A stretch of 37,982 nt of DNA from Candidatus Woesearchaeota archaeon (GTDB taxonomy: Archaea > Nanobdellota > Nanobdellia > Woesearchaeales > WJIZ01), in NCBI GenBank assembly GCA_018303125.1, contig JAGVYS010000048.1, positions 1-37,982 of the forward strand. Reading direction: 5' to 3'. Every line of letters starts with the position of its first letter. Position 1 is the first letter of the stretch. Positions 22,619 through 33,200 of this stretch are shown here, one piece after another. The position numbers and the translations under genes were made by a program. The notes below the pieces were generated by a model, which worked only from the letters and a program-made list of their open reading frames with translations, was not told the origin of the DNA and searched no databases.

Positions 22619-22974
22619 TCTTCCACCTCTCCTGCAATTTTCTTCGCATCCCCTTCCATCGGCACGGCTATTATTTTAACCTTTTTCTTTTTACCAATGC
22701 TGTTAAGCAGCTTGAGGAAAAATCCTAGGTCAAAGTCATGCGCTGTTACAATGCTTCTTGTTTTAAGTTTATCAGATTTTATAATTGCAGTTTTTTCAAT
22801 GCCTTTTGCAACGTCAAGTATGATTAGGTCCTCTTCATCTAATATTTCATCAGGGCTTCTGCATTCAACTATCTCAATGTCCTTTGGAAGGTGCATTGAA
22901 ACCCTTCTGGCCATTGAGTCAAAGCTTAGGAATTCATTTCCGAATACAAATACCTTCACCATATTTAAAGCCAT
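22591..22974 (-). CDS. Hydrogenase maturation endopeptidase (HycI/HybD type)
   Basis: The protein has 127 residues. VFVFGNEFLSFDSMARRV corresponds to the GNxLLxDDGxG start of peptidase family A31, with acidic residues that hold nickel (E13/D17 region), and IVTAHDFDLGFFLKLL corresponds to the later His motif. The family clips the C-terminal tail of the large subunit after nickel insertion. It overlaps hydA by 10 bp; an internal ATG at 22962 is an alternative start. The protein is short for the family (about 150-160), but the motifs are placed correctly. Confidence 0.82.
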   Translation of the reverse strand: MALNMVKVFVFGNEFLSFDSMARRVSMHLPKDIEIVECRSPDEILDEEDLIILDVAKGIEKTAIIKSDKLKTRSIVTAHDFDLGFFLKLLNSIGKKKKVKIIAVPMEGDAKKIAGEVEECIRECCMC

Positions 22975-24239
22975 TCAACCTCAAGGAAATGGGCAGAGCA
23001 TGAGAAGCATGGATCATAGCTCCTTATGAGCTTTTCCACCTCAAGGATTATGTCTTCCTTCTTTCTGTTTAGCATTGATGGGAGTATCTCCCTTATGTCT
23101 TCCTGCATGTTTAGCAGGTTCTGGGCTGTGGGGGTTATTATGTTTGCATTTGTTATTACTCCTTTGCTGTCAAGCGTGTACTCATGCCATAGCGTGCCCC
23201 TTGGCACTTCTATGCATCCTATTCCCTTTCCGCTACGCAATTTCATTTTCACTACTTTCTCCTTTTTTATGTGCAAGTTCCTGCATATGTCAATTGCATG
23301 CTCTATGCAGTGCACTAGCTCTATGGCCTGTGCTGCGTTGTTGTGATATGGATTGGTAGAAGGAAGCGTGAAAGGGCACTCCTTTAGCATTTTCTTTGCA
23401 TTCTCCCTTAAGAATCCGAAATTGTTGTTGAGCCTTGCCAGCGCTCCAACAAAATACCTTTTTTTGTTCCTTACAACAAAATTTGCAGAGGTATATGGCT
23501 CATGGTACTCAGATATGAATTTCCGGTATTCACTCTTGTCAAAGTTGCTCTTCCCTGCACCGAACTTTCCATCCAGAACCGCATATTCCCCTTTTTGCAT
23601 AAGCGAAAAGAAATCTCCCTTGGTTGAGAAGTCAGGGTATTTTAATGAGAAAAACAGTCTGCATGTTGATATGGCATCAGGAAGGGCCTTCTCAAGAAGC
23701 ACTCCAATCTCTGCCATCTTTTCCTGTTCCGGGAGCTTAAGCCAACCTCCAATAGTTGCCGATACCGGATGCAAATCCCTTGCCGCAAGTATTTTTATTA
23801 TGCCATTCCCGGTTTTCATAAGGTTCAAGGCTTGCTTTAGCTCATTCCTGTATTTTGGTGCCATTGCCAAGGCAGAGTCATATCCCAGATAATCCGGAAG
23901 GGCCAAAAAATAAAGATGCGTTGCATGGCTCCTTATCCTTTCTGCCAATGTCATCAATATCCTAAGCTCTTTCGTCTGCATGCTGGCCTTGTAGCCTAAA
24001 GCATCTTCTATGGCGCTTATAGCAGCTATTACATGTGCGCAGCTGCATATCCCGCATATCCTTGATGTCATCTCATGAGCCTCGTAGAATTTCCTGCCCT
24101 TTACTATCCCCTCAAAATATCTGGAGCCTTCAACTGATGAAAGCTCGCATCTTGCAACTTTGCCCTTTCTGACAACAATCCTTAATTTGGCATGGCCTTC
24201 TATCTTTGTGATATGGTTCAGGGTTATTGTCTTACTCAT
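22965..24239 (-). CDS. hydA: NiFe hydrogenase large (alpha) subunit
   Basis: The protein has 424 residues. The nickel-binding cysteines are in RICGICSCAHV (RxCGxC) and SYDPCFSCSAH (DPCxxC). Only FLEVEWL follows the last His, so the cleavable tail is very short. It holds the NiFe site of the bidirectional, cytosolic group 3b type hydrogenase/sulfhydrogenase, and with HydD splits or makes H2. It overlaps hydD by 8 bp. The next gene is the matching protease. Confidence 0.95.
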   Translation of the reverse strand: MSKTITLNHITKIEGHAKLRIVVRKGKVARCELSSVEGSRYFEGIVKGRKFYEAHEMTSRICGICSCAHVIAAISAIEDALGYKASMQTKELRILMTLAERIRSHATHLYFLALPDYLGYDSALAMAPKYRNELKQALNLMKTGNGIIKILAARDLHPVSATIGGWLKLPEQEKMAEIGVLLEKALPDAISTCRLFFSLKYPDFSTKGDFFSLMQKGEYAVLDGKFGAGKSNFDKSEYRKFISEYHEPYTSANFVVRNKKRYFVGALARLNNNFGFLRENAKKMLKECPFTLPSTNPYHNNAAQAIELVHCIEHAIDICRNLHIKKEKVVKMKLRSGKGIGCIEVPRGTLWHEYTLDSKGVITNANIITPTAQNLLNMQEDIREILPSMLNRKKEDIILEVEKLIRSYDPCFSCSAHFLEVEWL

Positions 24240-25041
24240 AGAAAACTCTTACCCCTCTGAATGTTGTCTCAGTTTTATGCGCTTTCCCGGACATGACCTT
24301 TTCAAGCATGGGCAGCTTTAAGCCTGCAAAAGTCCTGAGCCTGTCATTAATGAACTTATCATCAAATCCCCTATCCCTGAGCATCCTCACCATCAGGTCA
24401 AGATTCATGTCTTCTGTCGGTCCCCTGCATCCCCAGCACTCAAAGCCCCCATTGATGCAAACAGCATGGCAGCCTCCTGCAGTTATAGGGCCTAAACATG
24501 GCTTTCCCTGGTCAAGTAAGCATGTATTTCCATTCTGCCTGCATTCCACGCAGACAGGGCTCTGGTAAGGCCTTGGTATGCTGCCCCTGACAAGACCCTT
24601 TATGAAGGAAAGTATTTCCTTCTTCTCCGGAGGGCAGCCGGGAATGTAATGGTCAACCAGAATATGGGCATCTAAGGGAGTTGGCTCAACATCTTTTATC
24701 TCCTCCATCTTCCTGTAAAGCAAATGCTCATAATTCTCTTTAAGCGTGAAGCTCCTGTATGCAGGCACGCATCCTGTGCATGCGCATGCTCCCAAAGACA
24801 CAAGCATCTTTGAATTCCTTCTGAGCATTTTCAAAGTCTTTAAATCGCCTCTGTCGGCGACAAGGCCTTCAACTATTACGCAGTCAAACTCTTCTTCCGG
24901 ATTGACTTCTTTTATGAAAGGGAATGCCCTAAGATCAACAAGCTCAACAATGTCAAGTATCTCATCCTCATTGAATATCACAGAGAGCTGGCAGCCTGCA
25001 CAGCCTGTTATCCCATATACCCCTACCTTTAGTTTACCCAT
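24232..25041 (-). CDS. hydD: NiFe hydrogenase small (delta) subunit
   Basis: The protein has 269 residues. GITGCAGCQLSV, GACACTGCVPAY and PGCPPEKKE carry the proximal 4Fe-4S cluster cysteines. A C-terminal Cys-rich stretch (CVECRQNGNTC, KPCLGPITAGGCHAVC, FECWGCRGPT) supplies two more clusters. It passes electrons between the NiFe site and the HydG/HydB module. It overlaps hydG and hydA by 8 bp each. There is no signal sequence, so it is cytosolic. Confidence 0.95.
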   Translation of the reverse strand: MGKLKVGVYGITGCAGCQLSVIFNEDEILDIVELVDLRAFPFIKEVNPEEEFDCVIVEGLVADRGDLKTLKMLRRNSKMLVSLGACACTGCVPAYRSFTLKENYEHLLYRKMEEIKDVEPTPLDAHILVDHYIPGCPPEKKEILSFIKGLVRGSIPRPYQSPVCVECRQNGNTCLLDQGKPCLGPITAGGCHAVCINGGFECWGCRGPTEDMNLDLMVRMLRDRGFDDKFINDRLRTFAGLKLPMLEKVMSGKAHKTETTFRGVRVFYE

Positions 25042-25834
25042 TTTCTATGTCCATGATTTCATCATACCTGAATACTGGCCCGTCAAGGCAGGTGAATTTG
25101 CCTCTTATCATGCAGTGGCAGCACACGCCCATTGCGCAGTACATCAGCCTTTCAGTGCTGACAAAAATTTGCTTATCTCTGAAACCCTTGCTTTTCAGTA
25201 TGCCGATGCTGCCCTTCATCATTATCGGCGGGCCACATATCATGGCCGCGCTTTTATCTGCCCTGATATCCGTTTCGCCTAATGCATCTGTTACAAAGCC
25301 TTCCCTTGCATCAATGCAAGATTTTGTATTTCCCTTCTTGTCTACAGTAACATTGATGCTGTATTTCTTTTTCCAGCCAGCAAGCTCCTTCTTGAATATT
25401 ATGTCATCAGGTGAGCGGTAGCCTAAAAACATGCTGACCTGTCCGAAATCCTTTCTGTGGTTCTCAACGTAATCAATAAGCCCTTTCAGTGGAGCTACCC
25501 CGCAGCCCCCTCCTACTATCACTATATCCTTGCCATTCAGTTTTTTCATTGGGTAGCCTTTCCCATAAGGACCGCGCAAAAGCACAGTCTCGCCTTTTTT
25601 AAGCCCAGCAAGAGCATTGGTGACTGCCCCAACCTGCCTTATGTTGAGCTTTATTTCTTTCCTTGAGTCAGAGCATATAGAAATTGGCGCTTCCCCATAG
25701 CCAGGCACAGAAACCTGGACAAACTGCCCTGGCGAGTGCAAAACAGCCATTCCCACTGTCATTGTAAAAGTATCCGCAGTCTCACGGGCAGAGCTTAATA
25801 CCTTGTAAGGCCTCGGCACATATGGGTTATCCAT
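25034..25834 (-). CDS. hydG: Hydrogenase gamma subunit, FAD/NAD(P)-binding reductase
   Basis: The protein has 266 residues. GQFVQVSVPGYGEAPISIC binds FAD, VIVGGGCGVAPLKGLIDYV binds NAD(P), and CAMGVCCHCMIRGKFTC near the C-terminus ligates a 2Fe-2S cluster, as in dihydroorotate-dehydrogenase electron-transfer subunits. It is the site of NAD(P)+/NAD(P)H exchange in HydBGDA. Overlaps of 8 bp on both sides show tight coupling. Confidence 0.93.
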   Translation of the reverse strand: MDNPYVPRPYKVLSSARETADTFTMTVGMAVLHSPGQFVQVSVPGYGEAPISICSDSRKEIKLNIRQVGAVTNALAGLKKGETVLLRGPYGKGYPMKKLNGKDIVIVGGGCGVAPLKGLIDYVENHRKDFGQVSMFLGYRSPDDIIFKKELAGWKKKYSINVTVDKKGNTKSCIDAREGFVTDALGETDIRADKSAAMICGPPIMMKGSIGILKSKGFRDKQIFVSTERLMYCAMGVCCHCMIRGKFTCLDGPVFRYDEIMDIENG

Positions 25835-26807
25835 TTTCTACCTTCATGTTGTTCAGTATATCCACGAAATCTATTCTTGTCGGGCATCCCTCTATGCATC
25901 TCCCGCAGCCGACGCAAAGTGGTACTTTATGCTTTTCCTTGAAATACTCGAGCTGGTGGAAAATCCTGTGCTTGAATCTTTCTTCCCTGTCTTTCCTGTA
26001 TACATGTTCCCCAGCAACTCTTGTAAACTCCTGTAATTGGCAGGAGCTCCAGTTTCTCTTCCTCTCGCCTTCATTTATGTTGCTCGTCTTTACCTCATCA
26101 TGTGTCTCGAAGCAGTAGCATGTCGGGCATAATGCAGTGCATGCCCCGCACGACAGGCATAGATCAGTCCCTTTTTTCCAATCGCTGTTGTTGTAGAATA
26201 ACGAAATGTCCTTTTTCTCCAGCCTGTCTGAGCCGGGTATCTTCTTTTCTTCCTCAGATATTTTCTTGGATGTCTTTGAGAATAAAGATGCATATTTCTT
26301 TGCCATGCCCTTTCCTTTGCTTGAGCCTATTTCAACAAGGAAATCATCTTTTTTGTCATATACCATAAGGTCAAAGTAATCTGCAAGTTCAAGCGAGCCG
26401 CAGAAGCAATACGGAGAAGGCGCGGTGTTGCAATGGTATCCGATAAGGTATGAATCCTTTCTTGCAGCAGTATAATATGGATCATGGATATCATTCATGA
26501 ATACCATGTCCTGGTGCTTTATCGCATTGAGGTCGCATCTTCTCAATCCAAAAAATGCCCTTTTCTTGGACGGCAATTCCGGCACGATTATCTTTGTGCC
26601 ATTGAACTGGAAAAGGACCTCATTTTTTTTGAAGAAATACTCCTTTATTGGGAAATATGCGTTCTTGCCGAGAAATATATCATCAGGATTTTTAAGCGGA
26701 AGAAACCTTATGACATCACCTTTCAGCGGGGCAATGACCTCAAAATCTTGCTGGAGTTTTTCAATAAACCCGTTCAGCCTTTCCTTTTTTAGGAGCAGGA
26801 CTTCCAT
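25827..26807 (-). CDS. hydB: Hydrogenase/sulfhydrogenase beta subunit, 4Fe-4S protein
   Basis: The protein has 326 residues. Two ferredoxin-like motifs occur: CLSCGACTALCPTCYC and CVGCGRCIEGCPTRIDF. The N-terminal part (FFGLRRCDLNAIKHQD and similar) matches the HydB/AsrA-like domain found in sulfhydrogenases. It wires electrons between HydG and the small subunit or an outside carrier. It is the first gene of a seven-gene leftward operon. TATA TATAAATA (26831-26838) lies about 27 nt before the ATG, so the mRNA is leaderless. Confidence 0.93.
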   Translation of the reverse strand: MEVLLLKKERLNGFIEKLQQDFEVIAPLKGDVIRFLPLKNPDDIFLGKNAYFPIKEYFFKKNEVLFQFNGTKIIVPELPSKKRAFFGLRRCDLNAIKHQDMVFMNDIHDPYYTAARKDSYLIGYHCNTAPSPYCFCGSLELADYFDLMVYDKKDDFLVEIGSSKGKGMAKKYASLFSKTSKKISEEEKKIPGSDRLEKKDISLFYNNSDWKKGTDLCLSCGACTALCPTCYCFETHDEVKTSNINEGERKRNWSSCQLQEFTRVAGEHVYRKDREERFKHRIFHQLEYFKEKHKVPLCVGCGRCIEGCPTRIDFVDILNNMKVENG

Positions 26808-26830
26808 CTCCTTTTAATCCGGTTCCTGTG

Positions 26831-26838
26831 TATAAATA
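26831..26838 (-). promoter_or_regulatory. TATA box of the hydrogenase operon
   Basis: Read leftward this is CTATTTATAC, centred about 27 nt before the hydB ATG. No clear palindrome accompanies it, unlike several other promoters in the window. Confidence 0.6.
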
Positions 26839-26866
26839 GTTTTGCATATAGGTAGAAATTTGGTTA

Positions 26867-27205
26867 TTACAGCTTCTTATGCACACGCAGGGAAAGAAGG
26901 CTTATTGCCAATGGCAATGTAATGAATCCTAAGTGATTCGCACCGAAAAGAAATGCCCTTTGCAATCCTGATGTAGAGATTATCCCTGCTTCAACAGCAC
27001 CTATTGGGTAGCTTGGCATGGGCGAAGCCAAGCTGAAAAGGAAAAACAACCCTATAACAATAAAACTGAAATGAATTGATTTTTCGTGCTTGACATGCAC
27101 TCCCATGATTGAAAGGCCTATGGTAAATGCCAAGAAGAGGACTCCAAATACTGAAAATATATTGAAGAAACCTGACAGGTATATCTCGATTAATGAGCTA
27201 ACCAT
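26867..27205 (-). CDS. Small membrane protein, function unknown
   Basis: This 112-residue protein has three to four membrane helices: NIFSVFGVLFLAFTIGLSIM, SFIVIGLFFLFSLASP, a middle one around GAVEAGIISTSGLQRAFL, and FITLPLAISLLSLRV. No charged or metal motif is conserved enough to assign. It sits between the giant surface-protein gene (31 nt upstream) and hydB (60 nt downstream). A TATA-like TTTTTTAAAGG (about 27226-27236) would give it its own leaderless message. Confidence 0.65.
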   Translation of the reverse strand: MVSSLIEIYLSGFFNIFSVFGVLFLAFTIGLSIMGVHVKHEKSIHFSFIVIGLFFLFSLASPMPSYPIGAVEAGIISTSGLQRAFLFGANHLGFITLPLAISLLSLRVHKKL

Positions 27206-27235
27206 GCCGTCTTTTAGGAAGCAGCCTTTAAAAAA

Positions 27236-30200
27236 TTATCCTTTTCTGGGTTTCTTTTTCACTGGCTTGAGCAGCAAATTTATGCCTATGCCCATTGCAA
27301 CCACTGTCAGTATGACAGCAATTCCTATGAACAGGTTTGGCTTGCCGACATCGCTTACAGCCATGCCAGTTATGCCTGACTTTCCGTAAGTGTTATTCCA
27401 CAATATGCCTGACATTTCCTCATCGCTCATTCCTGCAGGCTTCTGCGGCTGTACAATCGGCTCTTTCTTGGGCTGCTCAGGTTCTTTCTTCTCGATAGGT
27501 TTCTTCGCAGAAGATCCTCCGCCTGCACCGCCTCCTCCCCTTGGACTGCCTGCTACGCCTCCTCCAGAAGATGAGCTCCCACTTCCAGGTGAGGGAGGCT
27601 GGGCTGGCTCAGTGGTGAAAGCGTATTCTACAGCTGCTGAATTGGAAAGCCCTTCAATCTTGTAATAGGTTCCGATATCAGTGCACTTGTAAGTGTTTGA
27701 ATTTGATGTTATAGCCGTACCGTCGCAACGCAATGAAAGTTCCACTGTGCGATTGCAGTTGCTGCTTACCTCTGCGAGTGAATTTATCTCAGAGTCAACA
27801 ACGCATACAGTGTTTAAGGTATTGTTCAACTGAGGAACATATGCTGTCTTTGTCCTGCCAGACTGTAAGTTAAGGCCTTTTATCAAGATAGCTCCTCTCT
27901 TGCCTGATGTTGTAACCTCCACAGTGAATCCAAGGTTAAGGAAGCTTCTGCTGAAATTATGGTTGAACTGCACTATAGGGTCTGTTCCTGAAAATATTTC
28001 AACAGGATATACCTCTGCAAATGCCTTGCTTAGGTCAATGCTTCCATTAATGAGCACACCCAACGGCTTTACAAATCCTGATACGCTTACGCTCCCCTCT
28101 ACATAGTCCTCGTCCTTTGAGTTGCAGTCCTCATCAATCCCGTTTTGCGGTATTTCATCGGCATCAGGGTGTATTGATGGGTTATTGTCATTGCAATCAA
28201 CGGACTGAGGGTAAGAATCCTCATCGTCATCATGCTCTATCGTAACTGATAGTAAAATGTTATTTGAGCCGCCGTAGGTATTTTTGCACTCCATAACCAG
28301 GTCATGTGTTCCGAATTGCACCCTGGATAAGGTTTCAGTATGGTTTCTTGATTGGTTTACGCCGAATGAGCCAGATCTCTTTAAAATTCCTGCATCTGAA
28401 AAGGAATAAGTACAGTTTGTAAGGTCGTCAGTTAGCACGCTTAGAGTTATCGGGTTTGCAAGTACTGACTTGGATGGCTGCAGCCTGCTAAGGACAGGTA
28501 CCTTCCTGAAAACAGGAATTTCTATTTCATGTGCATCGTTGTTTGTATTAGCATCTCCAGTAGCGCTTACTAGTATCTTTACTTTGCTCGTTCCAGCAAC
28601 TTGAGGTACCCAGAATACATCCCGGAGTAGGGAGTCTCCTTCCTTTATGCTGCCCAGCTGCTGGACAGAAATTGTCTGGCCGTCAGCTATTAATGTTGCA
28701 GTAACATCATCAGCTTTCTTTGTACCATCATTATTTACAAGATACTGGAACCTAGTGGAAAAGCCTGTTGTTGATCCTCCGGGCGAAAATATTGTGGGAG
28801 TTACATCAGGGCCGTCATTCCTTGCGCTTACAGAGCTTTGCCTTTCATTGTTAAGCGGCGTAGCCTCATTCGCTGCGGTAATTATAGCACGTATGGTGTA
28901 AATTCCCGGCTGTGCAGGCTGCCAGCCTACTTTTATAGTGCGCCTTTCATCAACTAAAAGTGAGGCAATTTGTGATGTGGAATGCAAATTCCCGTTTATG
29001 AATATGTCCAGCTTCGCATTTGTGACATTCAATGAGCCTATGTTTACAAAGCTAACTGTAAAATTGTCTGTGATGTCAACAACATATGTCCTTTCAAATG
29101 TCATTGAGTCCAGGGATATGTCAATGCCAAATCCTCCTACTGTAAACTGCTTCTGATCAGCATTGTTGGAAGGGTCAGTTTCGTTGGTTGAAGATATGAA
29201 CAGTTTGGTGTTTACAGGGCCTGTCCTTGATGGTGTCCAGATTATTGAGGCCTTTATTGCCTCATTTATGGCAATTGGCTGCAAGTCGGAATGCAAAATG
29301 GTTCCTGTACCGAAAGTGAGCGCACTAAAGCCGGCGAATGTCCAGTCAAGAGTGATTATTACCCCATTGGCAAGCTTTGCAGACTCGGATACAAAGAGCT
29401 CTAAAATTTCATGCTGGTTGCCATAAGTCACATCCAAGATTGTTTCTTCCGCATTTTTCTGGGATGGGTTTATTTTATACGTAACAGACTGGTATGTAAA
29501 ATCATTTGGCAATGAATGCCTGGCAAATGTCGCCTCAGCATCGTATACTATGGCTATGTCAGCCGCGGTATTTTGTGCTTCCTTTGAGCCTAAATTTGAA
29601 ATGCTTGCCTGGAAATTGTATTCCTGGTCAGTTGTAATGCTTGATGTTGATCTGCCTAGTGCAAGAATTTTCTTGTCACTCTTGAATATCTCAAGCTTTG
29701 CCTCAAGATTCGGCCCAGAATCAGATGCAATTATTTCCTTAATGAGCGTATTTGTCTTTGGCTCAATGTCAATTATGCTAGGTACTGATGAAACATGTAA
29801 GATATATGTTCCCTTTCTTGGCGGCGAGACAGATGCCGATATTGTTGAAATTTCTCCAATAGGCAGCTGGTTAAGATTGTGCGAATAAGTTGTGCTCTCT
29901 CCCATAATCACCTGGATGCTATTTGTCCCGAAAATCAATATTGCCTCTTGTCCATTGCCAAGGCCGAAGATTGACTTATCAGCCGCAATGTACTCATTTT
30001 CTGTCCCATTTATGGATATGCGGATATTCACAGAATCTCCCAAGCTTCTTGAAGTCATTCTGTACTCTGTGCCATCTCTTGTTTCTAGGAAATTGCCATC
30101 TTTCGCAATAGTAAACTCCTGCAATTTTCTCAGAAGCGTAAATCTTGTGAATACAGATACAAAATCTATATTTCCCATATTCCTTGCCCTTAAGGTGATT

Positions 30201-33200
30201 GCATTGTTTTCGCCTACAAAAAGCCTTGATGGCGTGCTTAGGTCAAGAATCTCTACATCGGCGCCTTTAGTGCGCACACCGAAATAATAATCCTCACGGT
30301 TGTTTGTTAGGTCAACTTCTCCTGCAGTGTCAAGATTAATTGACATAATGGAATCTCCGACCTTTTTCGGGAAAGAAAAAAAGTTGCTCGTGATGTTCTT
30401 GCCGCTTCCTATTGGCCCTATGCTGCTGGTTTCTATTATTGCCTGTGAAAGGGATACTATAGTAATGAAATCCGTGACAGTGTCTATGCGTACCATGTTG
30501 CCATTTTGAAGTATTGGCCTAGTTTTGGCCTTAGCAGGGAACTCCTCGGTCCTTCCGCTGTAGCTTACCTGCAGCATTGGTCCGTCGGCAGTGTCTCTAA
30601 GGCTAAAGGTATAGGATGTTCCTTCATAAACAATTCCCTCAGGCCTGCCCCAAAATAGGATAGCCATCCTCGAGTCCTGTCCGAGTGTTGATGTAATCGT
30701 TATGCTTTCTGAGTCTGATATTCCGGTATTCTCAATGTTATAAGTTACAAGGAGAATGTCATTAACAAATGCATTGTTATTTGTGCTCAGTAGCGGAGTG
30801 AAAGGTATTGTGCTGTCCTTCCTCTCTATCTTCACTATTTTCACACGAAGATTAGGTCCACGTACAACACCATTTCTACTTATTGCTAAGGCATTGTTTT
30901 CCAGTAATACATCATCAGCGGAATTTAGATTTGCAATTATCTCATATGGTATCTGTTCATTAGGCGTTACAGCTATGATTTTTGTAATATTGGCAAGACT
31001 ATCCAGGCTGAAAATTTCCTCATACATGGAAAAATTCCTTCCGATTGTTATGTTGACTTTTTGCCCATCAGAGCTGGCATATATTGAATAGCCATCGATG
31101 TTGCCAATCTCTCTGTTGTAAAGCAGCAAACTATATGCAGTGCCATCAATTGTGAAGTTTAGCTGTATTTTTCCAACTGAAATTCCAGACTTCACAAGAT
31201 AAGTTTGCTCTTCAAAAACAATTTCTTTCGGGACTCCAATATCAGCAGAAGCATGCACTGGCGAGGCTATTGTGGCAAGCACAAGCTGGAAGTTCTTAGC
31301 CTCATTGTCGCCTTGGTTTTCAATATCAATCGTTATGTTGTTTGATTCATTCACAATAAATAGCTCGTTTGCTGTAAGCGTCTTTATGGAAAGGTCAGGG
31401 CCTGTTGATACCACATTAACAATGAAAGTCACAAAATCATTGCCGGTATTTTCATCTCCTGGTGCTATAATTTCAGCTTTCAGCTCTGTCTGCCCAAGCT
31501 GGTCAGGTATCCAGGTAAACTGGACTAGCTCTGATTCAGATGGCTGGAGAAGCCTTACAGATTTTTCTTCAACAGCAACGTATTGGCCTGCAACCTTCTT
31601 GTATAGCCTTGCAGTGGCTTTCTGGGAAAGGGCAAACGCAGTGCCATTATTTGTAATATTGAATACAGGGAAACTCTGGGCATTTATTATTGCCCTCCCG
31701 AACTGGACAGCAAGATTCTCTGCTGCATAGTCTATATGGGACTCACCTGATGTTATCATTATTGTGAATCCAGAATTGCTATAATCTTGTGTTGCATCCT
31801 CAACACTTACATATGCCCTGCCTGACTGTGTCGGAGAGTATATAATATCGGAATCAATCGAACTTGAAATTGGAGATACTCCATCTGTGCCATACACGCT
31901 TATCCTGATTGCATTTTGGCTCTCAACTGAAATCCTGTAGAAATTTCCGGCATGTGCAGTGAAAGTCACATAATCCGCATCTCCCGATACAGAGAATGTA
32001 TGGGATTTGGATGTGCCATCTGTCTGTATTTCTCTTGCCTGGGTATAATCATTGTCAGGCTCAAAACCATCTACGTTTGACGGAGCCGTGGTTGAATAGT
32101 TAATTGTATATTCACCTATTGGGAAGCTAGTCAGACCATTGGAAAGCCTGATTGTATGCGAACCTGCGGCGAAATCAGTCCATGCAAATATGCTGTTTGT
32201 ACCTGTTCTTATGACATTGCCATTGGCATTAAGAAGCTCAACCTTTGCATGTGTAGGTATTGTTCTGTTCTCTATGTCTAAAATAGCAAACTCTCCTGCT
32301 ACCTTGCTAAAAGTGAAGTAATCAATATCGCCTTCAGGATAGAAATTATGCTTTTCTTTTACATCCTTTGCAAGGCTCCTTGCCTGTTGTATGTTATCAT
32401 CATTCTCGAATGGGTCATCTGCAAGTGGAGTTGCACTAAGGACAAAATCATACACACCTATATTTCCTGACACTGCTGCGAAATAAGAAGCGCTTGCAGG
32501 AGGATACCAATAAGCTAAGCTTGAAGGTATGTTTATGATAAGACTCTGGGCATTGTCATAAATCTTTAGCAATGGCGAGAAATCATCCTGCTTTCCGGAT
32601 GCATTAAGGAGGTAAACGAAGTTCCTTGTAGCATCAAAAGATACAAAGTCATTATCTGCTTCAGGATAGATGCTGCGAAGCTGTTTGCTGTTAAGAGCAA
32701 GTGGCTTTGCCTGTGAGAATGAATTATCTGGTTCAAATGAGTCTGCGCCTATAACCTGCACTGTTGTTGTGTTTTCAACAATGCCGGATGTGAAATATAC
32801 ATGAATCCTTATTAGGTAAACGCCCAATTCTATGTTTTTAGTGTTGAAAATTGCAAGTGTGCTGGAATTTACAGCTGTGCCTCCCCCATCAGCAAGTATC
32901 ATTCTGGTTGTCTGGAAATTGGATGCGCCTAAAAGTGCATAATCCATCTCATAAAACCTGAATCCCTTGCCGAAGGCAGAGCCTTCTATAGTTATTTCAT
33001 CCTCTGAAAATGTGCCTTTTGTTGTCAGGATGGCAGTTTCGTCCTCGTCAGTTAAGGCAGCTGCCTGTCTTCCGAGCTCATCTGTCCTTCTGGAGCTTCC
33101 TGTTTCATCCGCTACAGAGGCCTTTCCTATAGTCATTTCCTCTTCAGAATCATCTGTTGCATCCTGGTCATCTGCATCAGGATTGTTTTCATCTGCCGCT

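Noticed and set aside
23353-23892. A 179-codon plus-strand frame within hydA
   Set aside because: Antisense shadow of the hydrogenase large subunit, without promoter or recognisable family.
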